A stretch of DNA of 51,671 nucleotides from Archangium sp. (GCA_030695565.1 JAUYRZ010000100.1:1-51671), one strand, 5' to 3'. Counted from the stretch's first letter, positions 33,947 to 43,107 are shown. Translations and numbers: made by a program. Notes: generated from the sequence alone by a model not told the origin.

Positions 33947-34508
33947 AGCGATCTTGATGGCCCTGCTGGCGAGTGGACCTGCTCCGGTCGCCGTTGCTCC
34001 CGCGGGCGAGCTTCCGACGGCGCTCACCAAGAAGGCGCTCTGCGGCGAGCTGACCCGCACCAGCAAGGAGCTCGCGGCCGCCCGCGCGAAGATCGAGAGC
34101 GATCGCAAGGCGGTCGAAGCAGATCGCACCGAGCTGGAGAAGCTCAAGGCCGATATCGCCCAGGCCCGCGCCGGCCTGCGCACCGAAACCGAGAAGCTCG
34201 AGGGGCTGCTGGCCAAACGGGGCGACGCCCCCGCCCCGGTCGCTGAAGTGCCCCCGAAGCCCAGCACCGCCGTGCGCCCCGCTGAACTCGACGCGCTGGC
34301 CCGCACCATGAAGTCGATGAAACCCGAGGCCGCCGCGGCCCTGGTGCAGCGCAGTGAGCCGGCGCTGGCCGCTTCGTTGCTCAAGCGCATGAAGCCCGCC
34401 GATGCCGGCGCCGTGATGGATCGCCTCAAACCCGAGCTCGCCGCTGACCTGCTCGCCCTGATGTCCACCATGCCTTCCGCGCCCACGAAGTCGGGAGGTC
34501 GCCTGTGA
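33939..34508 (+). CDS. motE: MotE/YlxF-like flagellar protein (MgtE_N-type helical domain)
   Basis: A 189 aa protein with a hydrophobic N-terminus (~1-22), a coiled coil at ~35-95 (SKELAAARAKIESDRKAVEA), a Pro-rich spacer, and a C-terminal MgtE N-domain-like region (ARTMKSMKPEAAAALVQ; LLKRMKPADAGAVMDRL). Proteins with this layout occur next to fliI/fliJ in Firmicutes (YlxF) and as the motor protein MotE. No separate fliJ is found here; the coiled coil might in part stand in for it, but this is a guess. GTG start with GGGAG upstream, overlapping fliI. Confidence 0.78.
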   Translation: MVEAILMALLASGPAPVAVAPAGELPTALTKKALCGELTRTSKELAAARAKIESDRKAVEADRTELEKLKADIAQARAGLRTETEKLEGLLAKRGDAPAPVAEVPPKPSTAVRPAELDALARTMKSMKPEAAAALVQRSEPALAASLLKRMKPADAGAVMDRLKPELAADLLALMSTMPSAPTKSGGRL

Positions 34509-35446
34509 AGCTCGACGCGCTGATGGGCCTCGGCAAGAAGCTTGAAGCGGGCCGTAAGCAGAACAAGCCTGCAGCCGGCTTCGAGACGTTGCTTCGCGCA
34601 GCTGACGAGCCCCGGGGCAAGCCCGCTCGTGCTGCTCCTTCTCCTGCTGCTGCCGACGAGAAGAAGCCCCGCGCGATGTCCAGCACCGATGAGGCCCTGC
34701 TCGTCTCCCGCGCGCTCAGCCCTCACGCGCGCCCCGCGCCCTTCATCGTCACGAAGCCCACGGAGCTGAAGGCCCCCGTGGCCCCCGGTGCTCCCGCTGC
34801 GAAGCCGGTCACGGCCCAGAAGGCCGTCACCCTCGACCAGCTCGCCATCCGCGCCAACGATCAGCACGCCCCGGCGCGGGTCACCGGGCCCACCGAGAAG
34901 CCGCAGAGCCGCCGCGACGAAGTGCGCCCCGACAAGAAGAAGTCAGAGGAGCCCGTGCTCAACGCTCCGGCTCCGGCTTCTGCCGCCCCCACCAACGCAG
35001 CGCCCCTGGTCGCCGCTGAGCCCTTCCGCATCGAAGCGCCTCCGGCCCTCAAAGACGCAGCGCCGCTCGCGCCGTTGGCACCGGTGATGAACGAAGATCC
35101 CTCGCTGCGCGTGGTGCTGCTGCCCAACGTCGCGCGCATGTCGATGGACACCGGCGAAGCGGGCCGCATCAACGTCGAGCTCAAGGTGCAGAACGGCATC
35201 ACCGAGCTGCGCGCCACCGGCCCTGCCGCTCAGTTGCTCGAGTCGCGGCAGGGCGAGCTGCGCGTCGCGCTCGCCAAAGAAGGCCTGGCGCTGGGTCACT
35301 TCGACCTGACGCAGTCGGGCTCGCAGCAGCGTCACGGCGGCAGCGACCGCGCGGATCTCGAAGGCTCTCCTCCTCCCACGGCCCGCCGGGCCACCTCATC
35401 CACCGAACTCGCGACCGAAGACGGCCGCGTTCACGTGAAGGCCTAG
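34505..35446 (+). CDS. fliK: Flagellar hook-length control protein FliK
   Basis: Secreted ruler that sets hook length and switches export specificity. 313 aa; about two thirds is low-complexity Ala/Pro/Lys-rich sequence (~20-200), as is usual. The C-terminal switch domain (LRVVLLPNVARMSMDT, GRINVELKVQNGITELRA, then LESRQGELRVALAKEGL) is recognisable. GTG start coupled to the previous stop (GTGA). Identified by both domain and place before flgD. Confidence 0.85.
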   Translation: MKLDALMGLGKKLEAGRKQNKPAAGFETLLRAADEPRGKPARAAPSPAAADEKKPRAMSSTDEALLVSRALSPHARPAPFIVTKPTELKAPVAPGAPAAKPVTAQKAVTLDQLAIRANDQHAPARVTGPTEKPQSRRDEVRPDKKKSEEPVLNAPAPASAAPTNAAPLVAAEPFRIEAPPALKDAAPLAPLAPVMNEDPSLRVVLLPNVARMSMDTGEAGRINVELKVQNGITELRATGPAAQLLESRQGELRVALAKEGLALGHFDLTQSGSQQRHGGSDRADLEGSPPPTARRATSSTELATEDGRVHVKA

Positions 35447-35449
35447 AAC

Positions 35450-36148
35450 ATGCCATCCGCCATCGAAGGTCTCAGCACCGGCAGCTTCACCCCGCCCACC
35501 AGCAACACGCCGACGGGCTCGCGCACGCTGGGCAAGAACGAGTTCCTCAAGCTGCTCACCACGCAGCTGGCCAATCAAGATCCCCTCGCCCCCACCGACA
35601 ACCAGGCCTTCATCGCCCAGCTCGCCCAGTTCGCCAGCGTGGAGCAGGCCGAGGCCGCCAACAGCCGCCTCGACGCGTTGATCATCGCGCAGGCCGCGAA
35701 CAATCAAACTTCAGTGGCCAACCTGGTCGGCAAGGAGATCACCTACCGCACCGACAGCGTGACGGTGACCGCCACCAACCAGACGCCGCAGGTGCAGGGC
35801 GAGCTCGCGCAAAACGCCACCCAGGCCAACGCGATCATCAAGGATCAGAACGGCAAGGTCGTCGCCACGCTCACGCTGCACGACGTGAAGGCCGGCACCG
35901 TCGACTTCCCCTGGGCCACCACCCAGCTGCCCCCCGGCACCTACAAGGTCACCCTGACCGCCGCCGACGAGAAGGGCGAGTCGATCAGCATCGACTCCCG
36001 CGGCAAGGCGCGCGCGACCGGGGTCACCTTCCAGGCCGGCTACGCCGAGCTGATCCTCAACGGCGTGCGCGTGAAGCTCTCCGACATCATCCAGATCTCC
36101 GAAGCCTCGAACACCACCACCCCTTCCACCACGTCGTCAGGAGCTTGA
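35450..36148 (+). CDS. flgD: Flagellar hook-cap protein FlgD
   Basis: Scaffold needed for hook assembly, 232 aa. The N-terminal motif [20 protein letters not shown] and [14 protein letters not shown]-like segment identify FlgD; the C-terminal FlgD Ig-like/Tudor region follows ([13 protein letters not shown]). It starts three bases after fliK with AAGG upstream. Confidence 0.95.
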   Translation: MPSAIEGLSTGSFTPPTSNTPTGSRTLGKNEFLKLLTTQLANQDPLAPTDNQAFIAQLAQFASVEQAEAANSRLDALIIAQAANNQTSVANLVGKEITYRTDSVTVTATNQTPQVQGELAQNATQANAIIKDQNGKVVATLTLHDVKAGTVDFPWATTQLPPGTYKVTLTAADEKGESISIDSRGKARATGVTFQAGYAELILNGVRVKLSDIIQISEASNTTTPSTTSSGA

Positions 36149-36155
36149 ACCCGTC

Positions 36156-37442
36156 ATGAGCCTTCTCTCTGCCCTCAACATCGGTACCGCAGGCCTGCAG
36201 TCGAACAGCACCGAGCTCTCGGTGATCGGCGACAACATCGCCAACGCCAACACCATCGGGTTCAAGGCAGGCCGCGCGGCGTTTCAGGATCAGCTGATGA
36301 ACGAGATCATGGGCTCGGCGAGCAGTGGTCAAGCCGGCATGGGTTCACGCCTGCAGGCGATTCAGCGCCTGGTCAGCCAGGGCTCGATCACCCAGACGGG
36401 GCTCGCGACCGACCTGGCGATCGACGGCCCGGGCTACTTCGTGCTGCGCGGTTCGTCGGCCGGGGCACAGGGCCAGTTCTACACGCGGGCCGGGCAGTTC
36501 CGCGTCGACAACTCCGACTACCTCACCAACCTCGATGGCCTGCGCGTGCAGGGCTACGCGACGGCGGCCACCGGTCAGGCGCGCGGCAACCTGGGCGATC
36601 TGCAGGTCGGCAGCGCCACCGCGGCCGCGGTCGCCACCGGCAACGTGACCATCCGCGCGAACCTCGACGCGAACGCTTCGATTCCGGCAGCCGCGTTCGA
36701 CCCCAACGACCCCAGCGCGACCGCTTCGTTCGCGAGCACCACCACCATCTACGACACGCTGGGCAAGGCCCACACGGTCGACGTGTATTGGCAGAAGACC
36801 GCCGCCGACACCTGGGAGTTCCACGCGGTGACGGACGCCGGCAACGTCGGCGGCACGCCCGGTGACGGCGCAGAGATCGCGACCGGCGAGCTCATCTTCG
36901 ACACCGAAGGCAAGCTCACCAGCGTCACCCAGAGCTCGAACTTCCTGCCCGATGGCGCGACCGCTCCGCAGGCGCTCAACTTCAACCTGGGCACCCCGGT
37001 TCCCACCGGCACCGGCCTCGATGGCGTGACCAGCTTCGTCGGCACCGGCACCACCACCTTCGTCAGCCAGGACGGCAACTCGTACGGCGCGCTGGCGGGC
37101 ATTCAGATCAACGACAGCGGTGAGGTGGTCGGCTCGTTCACCAACGGCGTGACCAAGGTGCTGGGCCAGGTCGCGATCGCGGACTTCTCGGCGGCAGATC
37201 AGCTCCAGCGCATGGGCGGCAACCTGCTGCGTGAGACGGCCGACTCGGGTCAGCCGACCATCGGCGATGCCGGGTCAGGCGGCCGCGGCGCGATTCAGTC
37301 GGGCGCGCTCGAGCAGTCGAACGTCGATCTCGCCAACGAGTTCGTGCGGATGATCGCCGCTCAGCGCGGGTTCCAGGCGAACTCGAAGACCATCACCACG
37401 GCCGACCAGCTGCTGCAGGAGTTGATGCAGCTGAAGAGATAA
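36156..37442 (+). CDS. flgE: Flagellar hook protein FlgE
   Basis: Structural subunit of the hook, 428 aa. N-terminal signature LNIGTAGLQSNSTELSVIGDN in part (GDNIANANTIGFKAGRAAF) and C-terminal SNVDLANEFVRMIAAQRGFQ are the classical rod/hook family ends. The central beta-rich region is of normal size. AGGAG precedes the ATG. The downstream gap to flbD is 68 bases. Confidence 0.97.
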   Translation: MSLLSALNIGTAGLQSNSTELSVIGDNIANANTIGFKAGRAAFQDQLMNEIMGSASSGQAGMGSRLQAIQRLVSQGSITQTGLATDLAIDGPGYFVLRGSSAGAQGQFYTRAGQFRVDNSDYLTNLDGLRVQGYATAATGQARGNLGDLQVGSATAAAVATGNVTIRANLDANASIPAAAFDPNDPSATASFASTTTIYDTLGKAHTVDVYWQKTAADTWEFHAVTDAGNVGGTPGDGAEIATGELIFDTEGKLTSVTQSSNFLPDGATAPQALNFNLGTPVPTGTGLDGVTSFVGTGTTTFVSQDGNSYGALAGIQINDSGEVVGSFTNGVTKVLGQVAIADFSAADQLQRMGGNLLRETADSGQPTIGDAGSGGRGAIQSGALEQSNVDLANEFVRMIAAQRGFQANSKTITTADQLLQELMQLKR

Positions 37443-37510
37443 TCGCGTCAGTCTGATGACGCGCCTCAAGTTCGACGGGGATCGTGCCGAAGAGAAGAAC
37501 AGGGCACCGC

Positions 37511-37708
37511 ATGATCCTGCTGACGAAACTCGACGGACACACCATCGCCGTGAACGACGGACTCATCGTCTTCGCGGAGTCGACTCCCGACACGGTCATC
37601 ACGATGTCCTCAGGACAGCGGCTGCTGGTGAAGGAGCCGCTCGCCGAGCTGCTCGAGCGAGTGGCTGTCTTCCGACGATCGACCGCCCCTGGAGGGCATC
37701 ATGGATAA
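37511..37708 (+). CDS. flbD: FlbD-family small flagellar protein (SwrD-like)
   Basis: 65 aa protein of the FlbD/SwrD family, which in Bacillus subtilis raises motor power. It starts MILLTKLDGHTIAVN and continues with ESTPDTVITMSSGQRLLVKE, the complete family pattern. The ATG at 37511 fits the family; an in-frame GTG at 37484 would add nine unlikely residues. It overlaps motA by eight bases. Not the unrelated Caulobacter regulator of the same name. Confidence 0.88.
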   Translation: MILLTKLDGHTIAVNDGLIVFAESTPDTVITMSSGQRLLVKEPLAELLERVAVFRRSTAPGGHHG

Positions 37709-38480
37709 GACGACCATTCCCGGCATCCTCTTCTCACTCGCGATGATCCTCGTCGGTCAGAAGCTCGAGGGTGGCCACGCCGGGTCGCTGCTGCAGCTCA
37801 CCGCCTTCATGATCGTGATCGGCGGCACCCTGGGCGCCGTGGCGGTCTCGTACCCGCTGAGCGAAGTGAAGAGCGGGCTGAAGGCCTTTTCCCTCGCGCT
37901 CAAGGAGAAGCCCAACGACATCGTGCCGCTCATGGCCCAGCTGGTCGACCTCGCCACCGTGGCCCGCCGCGATGGCGTGCTCGCGTTGGAGAGCAAGCTG
38001 GCCGAGGTCAAAGATCCCTTCCTCAAGCGGGCGCTCGGTTTCCTGGTCGACGGCGTGGAAGCGAGCGTCGCGCGGCACACCCTGGAGACCGAGGTCGAGG
38101 TCGAGGCCGAAGAAGGCAACGTGAACGCGAAGTTGTGGGGCGACTTCGGAGCGCTGTGCCCCACCGTCGGCGTGCTCGGAGCCGTGCTCGGCCTCATTCA
38201 CGTGATGGAGAACCTCGACAACCCCTCCGCGCTCGGCCCCGGCATCGCCGTCGCCTTCGTGGCCACGGTGTACGGCGTCGGCGTGGCGAACCTGATCGCC
38301 CTGCCCGTCTCGAACAAGATCAAGCGCAAGGTGCACCTCGAGAAGGAGCGCAAGACGCTCATCTGCGAAGGCGTGCTCTCGATTCAGGAGGGCCTCAACC
38401 CGCGCATCCTCGAAGAGAAGCTCAAGAGCTTCGCGGGCTCGCACGGTAAACACGCACACGCCCCTGCTCCGGCGAAGTGA
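37701..38480 (+). CDS. motA: Flagellar motor stator protein MotA
   Basis: Inner-membrane stator subunit, 259 aa, that converts ion flow into torque with MotB. Four hydrophobic segments (~7-22, 33-52, 150-170, 178-200), the cytoplasmic loop (FLVDGVEASVARHTLETEV), and the signature GALCPTVGVLGAVLGLIHVM in part. GGAGG upstream. motB is not directly next: an antisense oxygenase gene lies in between. Confidence 0.95.
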   Translation: MDKTTIPGILFSLAMILVGQKLEGGHAGSLLQLTAFMIVIGGTLGAVAVSYPLSEVKSGLKAFSLALKEKPNDIVPLMAQLVDLATVARRDGVLALESKLAEVKDPFLKRALGFLVDGVEASVARHTLETEVEVEAEEGNVNAKLWGDFGALCPTVGVLGAVLGLIHVMENLDNPSALGPGIAVAFVATVYGVGVANLIALPVSNKIKRKVHLEKERKTLICEGVLSIQEGLNPRILEEKLKSFAGSHGKHAHAPAPAK

Positions 38481-38502
38481 GCCCACACCGCTCCCGAGGA
38501 AA

Positions 38503-39084
38503 TCACCGAGCGGAGTACCAGGCGGTGAGCGCCCAGCGATCAGCGCGCGCCTTCAACACCTCGTGCTCCACCAGCTCTGATCGAAACACCACCAGCCGAT
38601 CCAGGGTCGGGGCCAGCTCGACCGGAGGCGCGACGTGAAGCCGCAGTTGCCCACCGTGTTCGGGGACCCAGGCAGGGTTCAGGTAGACGATCGCGGTGAT
38701 GCGCCGGTTGTCTTGCCCGGGGAACGCGTCGCGATGCCGGGCGTAGTGCGCTCCCGGCGCGTAGTGCGCCAGCTGGAGATCGAACGTCCTCAAGCCCAGC
38801 CACGCCGCGTCATTGAGCTCGTGCATCAGCCGCTCGAAGTGCGTGACGGCCATCGACAACGCGCCCTTCGTCTCGTCTTTCGTCAGCCAGGCCAGCTCAT
38901 CGCTGCGCACCGTCTCGTCGAGCTCGTGACCCCGCCGAATGCCCGCCCGCCGCAGGGGAATGGCCTGTGCATCGGTGCGCACCCGCGAGGCCAGCTCGGC
39001 CCCCAGGAATGAAGCCCGGGTGAAGTAGCCCTGGCCTCCCAGCTGCTCCACTTCAGAAACCGTGTCGATGAGTGCGTGAGCCAT
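38503..39084 (-). CDS. 2-oxoglutarate/Fe(II)-dependent oxygenase (prolyl hydroxylase-like)
   Basis: Predicted non-heme iron dioxygenase, 193 aa, of the type that hydroxylates protein or small-molecule substrates. The iron ligands are His117 and Asp119 (YARHRDAFPG) and His174 (ELVEHEV), with Arg183 (DRWALTAWY) placed to bind 2-oxoglutarate. It lies on the opposite strand between motA and motB; its ATG overlaps the motB ATG within CCATGG (39082-39085). The frame is open to 39135, but the upstream part is antisense to motB. No ribosome-binding site is clear. The substrate is unknown. Confidence 0.85.
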   Translation of the reverse strand: MAHALIDTVSEVEQLGGQGYFTRASFLGAELASRVRTDAQAIPLRRAGIRRGHELDETVRSDELAWLTKDETKGALSMAVTHFERLMHELNDAAWLGLRTFDLQLAHYAPGAHYARHRDAFPGQDNRRITAIVYLNPAWVPEHGGQLRLHVAPPVELAPTLDRLVVFRSELVEHEVLKARADRWALTAWYSAR

Positions 39085-39865
39085 GGCGAAGAAACACAAA
39101 CACGAAGAGCACGAAAACCACGAGCGGTGGGTCATTTCCTACGCCGACTTGATGACGTTGCTCTTCGCGCTCTTCGTCGTGATGTACGCCTCGAGCCGGG
39201 TCGACACCAGCAAGCTGGCCAAGACCACCGAGTCGATGAGGTGGGCGTTGCACTTCAAGGGCGAAGGCGGCGTGACCAAGCTCAAGGTCTTTCGTGGACA
39301 GCCTTCAGAAGGGGGCTGCGTGACCGCCATCGGCGCCGAGGCCGGTCAGCCCACCACAGGTCAGAAGAAGCTGGTCGAAGACACCCGCAAGAAGCTCGAG
39401 AAGGCGCTCAAGCCCTTCCTGCTGCGCAAGGAGAAGAACCCCAGCGTGAAGATCGAAGTGGAGAACGGGAAGCTGCGCAACCGCCTGGCGGCGCATGGTT
39501 TCTTCGACCCCGCGTCGGCTTCGTTGCGGCCTGAAGCGCTGGCGGTGCTCGATGCCATCTCCACGGAGGTGGCCGGCTCGCCCCAGCTCATCCGCGTCGA
39601 GGGTCACACCGACGACGGCGCGATCACCTCGGTGAAGTTCCGCAACAACTGGGATCTCTCGGCGGCCCGCGCGGCCACGGTGGTGGCCTACCTGGAGCAG
39701 GCCCATGACGTGGCGCCCGCCCGGCTCTCCGCGGCCGGCATGGGGTCGAGCCACCCCCTGGTGTCCAACGACACCTCGGAGAACCGCGAAATGAACCGCC
39801 GAATCGAGCTGGTTCTGGAAGTCCCCCCGCAAGATCCAAGGGCTTACCTCCCGCCAGCCCCCTGA
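39083..39865 (+). CDS. motB: Flagellar motor stator protein MotB
   Basis: Peptidoglycan-anchored stator subunit, 260 aa. Short basic N-terminus, one transmembrane helix (~18-38) with the ion-binding Asp22 in SYADLMTLLFALF, and a C-terminal OmpA-like domain (RVEGHTDDGAI; NNWDLSAARAATVV; NRRIEL). Its start codon overlaps the start of the antisense oxygenase gene. The context (MotA, FliL) supports MotB over an OmpA protein. Confidence 0.96.
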   Translation: MAKKHKHEEHENHERWVISYADLMTLLFALFVVMYASSRVDTSKLAKTTESMRWALHFKGEGGVTKLKVFRGQPSEGGCVTAIGAEAGQPTTGQKKLVEDTRKKLEKALKPFLLRKEKNPSVKIEVENGKLRNRLAAHGFFDPASASLRPEALAVLDAISTEVAGSPQLIRVEGHTDDGAITSVKFRNNWDLSAARAATVVAYLEQAHDVAPARLSAAGMGSSHPLVSNDTSENREMNRRIELVLEVPPQDPRAYLPPAP

Positions 39866-39904
39866 CGCGTCAAGGGCACGTGCGTTGCTCATGGGGTGCT
39901 GACC

Positions 39905-40492
39905 ATGAGTGACGAGAAGAAGCCCGCCGCGCCCGCCACACCGCCTCCGCCCCCTGCAGCGGCGAGCAAGTTGATGCCGGCGCTGATCGGCTTCAACAGC
40001 CTGCTGCTGGTCGGGGTGATCGGCTTCATGGGCTACCAGATGATGCACAAGCCCCAGGCGGCGGCGCCCCCCGGCGAGCACCCTGCTGGAGAGGCGAAGC
40101 CGGCCGAAGAGCACGCAGAGGCCACGCCGCCCGCTGAAGGCAAACACGAAGGTGGAGCGGCCCCGGTGGCCGCGGGCGCCTCGGCGGGGCCCGGGCCGAT
40201 GGTGAAGCTGCCCGACTTCGTGGTGCACCTGCGCAACCCCGATCTCGATCGCTACGCGCGCATCACCTTCGAGGTCGAGGTGCTGGCCGAGCCCGACAAG
40301 GAGCGCCTCACCGCGCACCTGCCTCGCGTTCGCGACGCCTTCATCAGCTACCTGTCGGATCGCACCGTGGAAGAGCTGAGCGGCAGCGAGGGTCTGACCC
40401 GCACCAAAGACGCCCTGCAGCTTCGCCTGCGTGAGCTGGTTCCGGAGGCGCGGTTCCGCGCGCTCTACATCTCCGATTTCGTCGTGCAGTGA
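39905..40492 (+). CDS. fliL: Flagellar basal body-associated protein FliL
   Basis: Membrane protein that assists the stator, 195 aa from ATG 39905 (a GTG at 39896 is also possible). Pro-rich cytoplasmic N-terminus, transmembrane helix ~26-46, Ala/Glu/Pro linker with several His residues (~50-95), and the FliL domain (LPDFVVHLRNPDLDRYARITFEVEV in part). 15 bases before fliM. Confidence 0.92.
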   Translation: MSDEKKPAAPATPPPPPAAASKLMPALIGFNSLLLVGVIGFMGYQMMHKPQAAAPPGEHPAGEAKPAEEHAEATPPAEGKHEGGAAPVAAGASAGPGPMVKLPDFVVHLRNPDLDRYARITFEVEVLAEPDKERLTAHLPRVRDAFISYLSDRTVEELSGSEGLTRTKDALQLRLRELVPEARFRALYISDFVVQ

Positions 40493-40507
40493 GAGAGGAG
40501 CGCTCCC

Positions 40508-41545
40508 ATGGCCGGCGGCGTTTTGCTGAACCCAGACGAAATCAACGCACTGATGTCGGCCATCCAGGATGGCCGCGTGGCGCCCCAGCCCAGCAAGGGC
40601 CGTGGCGCCGCGGTGCCGTACGATCTGACCAGTCAGGATCGGGTGATCCGCGGGCAGATGCCCACCCTGGACGCGATCAACGAACAGATCGCCTCACACT
40701 TCGCGATGGGCCTGAGCGGCCGCACCCGGCTCGAGGTGCGCGTCAGCTGCGGCCCGGCGTCGTTGCTCAAGTTCGGTGACTTCAACTCGCTGCTGGCGCC
40801 GCCCACCACGGTCTGCCTGATGTCACTGGGGCAGGCCGGAAGCCAGGCGCTGCTGGTGCTCGAGCCCGGCCTGGCCGACGCGCTGATCGCTGCCGCGCTG
40901 GGTGACAAACGAACGCACCCTGAAGAGCCGAACAACCAACGCTCGGAGCGCCGGGAGCTGACCACCGTCGAGCGCAAGGTGCTGGGTCGGCTGCTGGGAA
41001 TCTTCGCCGAGGGCATGACGACCGCCTGGGCGCCGGTCTTGCCCTTCAGGCCCGAGATCGTGCGCTTCGAATCAGACCCCCGCCTCGCCGCCATCGCGCC
41101 GATGAACGAGGCCGCGGTGTTGTGCAGCTTCGAGATCGATGGGCCGATGAAGGGGCTCATTCAGCTGGCCATGCCGTACACCGCCATCGAGCCCGCCAAG
41201 AAGGCGCTCATGTCGCCGCCCAAGCTGAGCACCATCTCCGACGTTCGTTTCTCGCACCGCCTCGAAGAAGAGATCGTGCAGACCGAGGTCGACCTGCGCG
41301 CGGTGCTGGGCACCACCCGGCTCTCGTTGCGCAAGCTGCTCGATCTCGACGTGGGCGCCGTGCTGACGCTGGGCACCAGTGAAGGCTCGTCGTTGCCGGT
41401 CTTCGTGGAAGGCCGCGCCAAGTTCACCGGGCAGCCCAAAGTGATCGGGGGCGCGTTGTGCATCGAGATCGATCGCGGCCCGATCTCCGAGATCCGCCGG
41501 CCGTTCGAACAACCCAATGCTGCACCCGCGAAACACGCTGCCTGA
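40508..41545 (+). CDS. fliM: Flagellar motor switch protein FliM
   Basis: C-ring protein that receives the CheY signal. 345 aa. The N-terminal LNPDEINALMSAI matches the CheY-binding peptide LSQxEIDALL. Then the CheC-like middle domain and a C-terminal SpoA domain (TRLSLRKLLDLDVGAVLTLG) follow. A strong GAGGAG lies upstream. In this organism, whether FrzZ or a separate CheY binds this peptide is an open question. Confidence 0.96.
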   Translation: MAGGVLLNPDEINALMSAIQDGRVAPQPSKGRGAAVPYDLTSQDRVIRGQMPTLDAINEQIASHFAMGLSGRTRLEVRVSCGPASLLKFGDFNSLLAPPTTVCLMSLGQAGSQALLVLEPGLADALIAAALGDKRTHPEEPNNQRSERRELTTVERKVLGRLLGIFAEGMTTAWAPVLPFRPEIVRFESDPRLAAIAPMNEAAVLCSFEIDGPMKGLIQLAMPYTAIEPAKKALMSPPKLSTISDVRFSHRLEEEIVQTEVDLRAVLGTTRLSLRKLLDLDVGAVLTLGTSEGSSLPVFVEGRAKFTGQPKVIGGALCIEIDRGPISEIRRPFEQPNAAPAKHAA

Positions 41546-41554
41546 GGACTGACC

Positions 41555-41851
41555 ATGACCGCCGAAACCGCTCAACCCGAAGAAGTCTCGACGCGCCGAT
41601 TGGATCTGCTGCTCGACGTTCCGCTCGACGTCACCATCGAGCTGGGCCGCTCCCGCATGACGATTCAGGATCTGCTGGCCCTGACGCCGGGCGGGGTGAT
41701 CGAGCTCGACAAGGTCGCCGGTGAACCGCTGGACATCGTGGTCAACGATCGGCTCATCGCGCGCGGTGAAGCGGTGGTGATCAACGACAAGTTCGGCATC
41801 CGCATCACCGACATCATCTCCAAGAGCGAGCGCATCGCGCGCCTGCGCTGA
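41555..41851 (+). CDS. fliN: Flagellar motor switch protein FliN
   Basis: C-ring base subunit, 98 aa, with a single SpoA domain: LLLDVPLDVTIELGRSRM, DLLALTPGGVIELDK and VVNDRLIARGEAVVIN are conserved FliN segments. No N-terminal extension of note. GAGG upstream. Confidence 0.96.
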   Translation: MTAETAQPEEVSTRRLDLLLDVPLDVTIELGRSRMTIQDLLALTPGGVIELDKVAGEPLDIVVNDRLIARGEAVVINDKFGIRITDIISKSERIARLR

Positions 41852-41860
41852 AAGAAGACC

Positions 41861-42430
41861 ATGCTCGCGCTCGCTCTCAGCACGCTCATCGCCGCAACGA
41901 CGCCGTCGACCGCGGAGGGCTCCGCGCCTGCAGTAACGCCTGCCCCTCCCTCGGCCGCCGACTCCATCGTTGCTGCTGCCTTCAAACAAGATGTCGGCAC
42001 GAAGCCGGTCGACCTGAAGGTCGAGCCGTCATTCTCCGCGCAGAACCTGGTGGCGCCGGGGCTGGCGATGGCGGGCCTGGCTGCGCTGGCCTTCACCCTG
42101 AAGCGCCGCAAGCAGCTGTCGGGTGGGAGCATTCACATCGTCGAGGCGGCCTCGCTGGGTGAGAAGCGCTCGTTGGTGATCGCCGACGTGCTGGGTGAGC
42201 GGCTGGTGCTGGGGGTCAGTGAAGCGGGCGTGACGGTGTTGCTCACCCGCCCTGCCCCCGTGCCCGAGCCTGCGCCGTACGTGATTCCCGCCGCGGAACC
42301 CCGGGGGCTCTTCGAGAGCATCAAACGACGCGCTCCGGCCAAGCCGTTCGATGCGTCTCTGCTCGAGTCGATCGAAGATCAAGAGCTGCGCGCGAAGCTG
42401 CAAGCGGGAATGAAGAGCGTGGTCCCGTGA
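41861..42430 (+). CDS. fliO: Flagellar biosynthesis protein FliO
   Basis: Membrane protein that helps assemble FliP into the export gate, 189 aa. Signal-like N-terminus, a transmembrane helix at ~63-80, and the short cytoplasmic FliO domain (IHIVEAASLGEKRSLVIAD, then LGVSEAGVTVL). The C-terminal tail is longer than in many homologues. The end overlaps fliP (GTGA). Confidence 0.88.
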   Translation: MLALALSTLIAATTPSTAEGSAPAVTPAPPSAADSIVAAAFKQDVGTKPVDLKVEPSFSAQNLVAPGLAMAGLAALAFTLKRRKQLSGGSIHIVEAASLGEKRSLVIADVLGERLVLGVSEAGVTVLLTRPAPVPEPAPYVIPAAEPRGLFESIKRRAPAKPFDASLLESIEDQELRAKLQAGMKSVVP

Positions 42431-43107
42431 TCCCCCTCGTGCTCGCAGCGACCGATGCGCCGATGCAGATCTCGGTGGGCGGTGGCTCGTCGGCAGTGAA
42501 GTTGTTCCTGCTGATGACCGCGCTCTCGTTCGCCGCGGGCGCGCTCATCTCGATCACCAGCTTCACGCGCATCATCATCGTGATGTCGTTCTTGCGGCAG
42601 GCGCTCGGTACGCCGTCGTTGCCGCCCAACCAGGTGGTGGTGGCGTTGTCGCTCGCGCTGACCGGCTTCGTGATGGCGCCCACCTTCACCAAGGTGAACA
42701 CCCTCGCGCTCTCGCCGTACCTGGAAGACCAGATCACCAGCGCAGAGGCCATCGACCGCGGCTCGGCGCCGGTGCTCGAGTTCCTGCTCAAGCAGACCCG
42801 GCCCGATGATCTGCGGCTCTTCTACGAACTCTCGGGCGCCGAGCGGCCGACCCGGGCTGAGCAGGTGCCGCTCCACATCGCGGTGCCGGCGTTCATGGTC
42901 TCCGAGCTCACCACCGCCTTTCGCATGGGGCTCTTTCTCTTCATTCCCCTGCTGCTGATCGACCTGCTGGTGAGCGCGACGTTGATGGCGCTGGGCATGA
43001 TGATGGTGCCGCCCACGCTGGTGTCGTTGCCGCTCAAGGTCGGCATCTTCCTGCTCGCTGATGGCTGGCACCTGCTGGTGCAGTCGTTGGTGCGGAGCTT
43101 CGGATGA
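42427..43107 (+). CDS. fliP: Flagellar export gate protein FliP
   Basis: Core pore subunit of the type III export gate, 226 aa. Signature regions: ALISITSFTRIIIVMSFLRQ, FVMAPTF and IPLLLIDLLVSATLMALGMM. Shorter N-terminus than enteric FliP, but with all membrane helices. GTG start coupled to fliO; the end overlaps fliQ by four bases. Confidence 0.96.
   Translation: MIPLVLAATDAPMQISVGGGSSAVKLFLLMTALSFAAGALISITSFTRIIIVMSFLRQALGTPSLPPNQVVVALSLALTGFVMAPTFTKVNTLALSPYLEDQITSAEAIDRGSAPVLEFLLKQTRPDDLRLFYELSGAERPTRAEQVPLHIAVPAFMVSELTTAFRMGLFLFIPLLLIDLLVSATLMALGMMMVPPTLVSLPLKVGIFLLADGWHLLVQSLVRSFG

Noticed and set aside
37484-37510. Upstream GTG start for flbD
   Set aside because: Would add nine residues not found in FlbD-family proteins; the ATG at 37511 gives the expected N-terminus.
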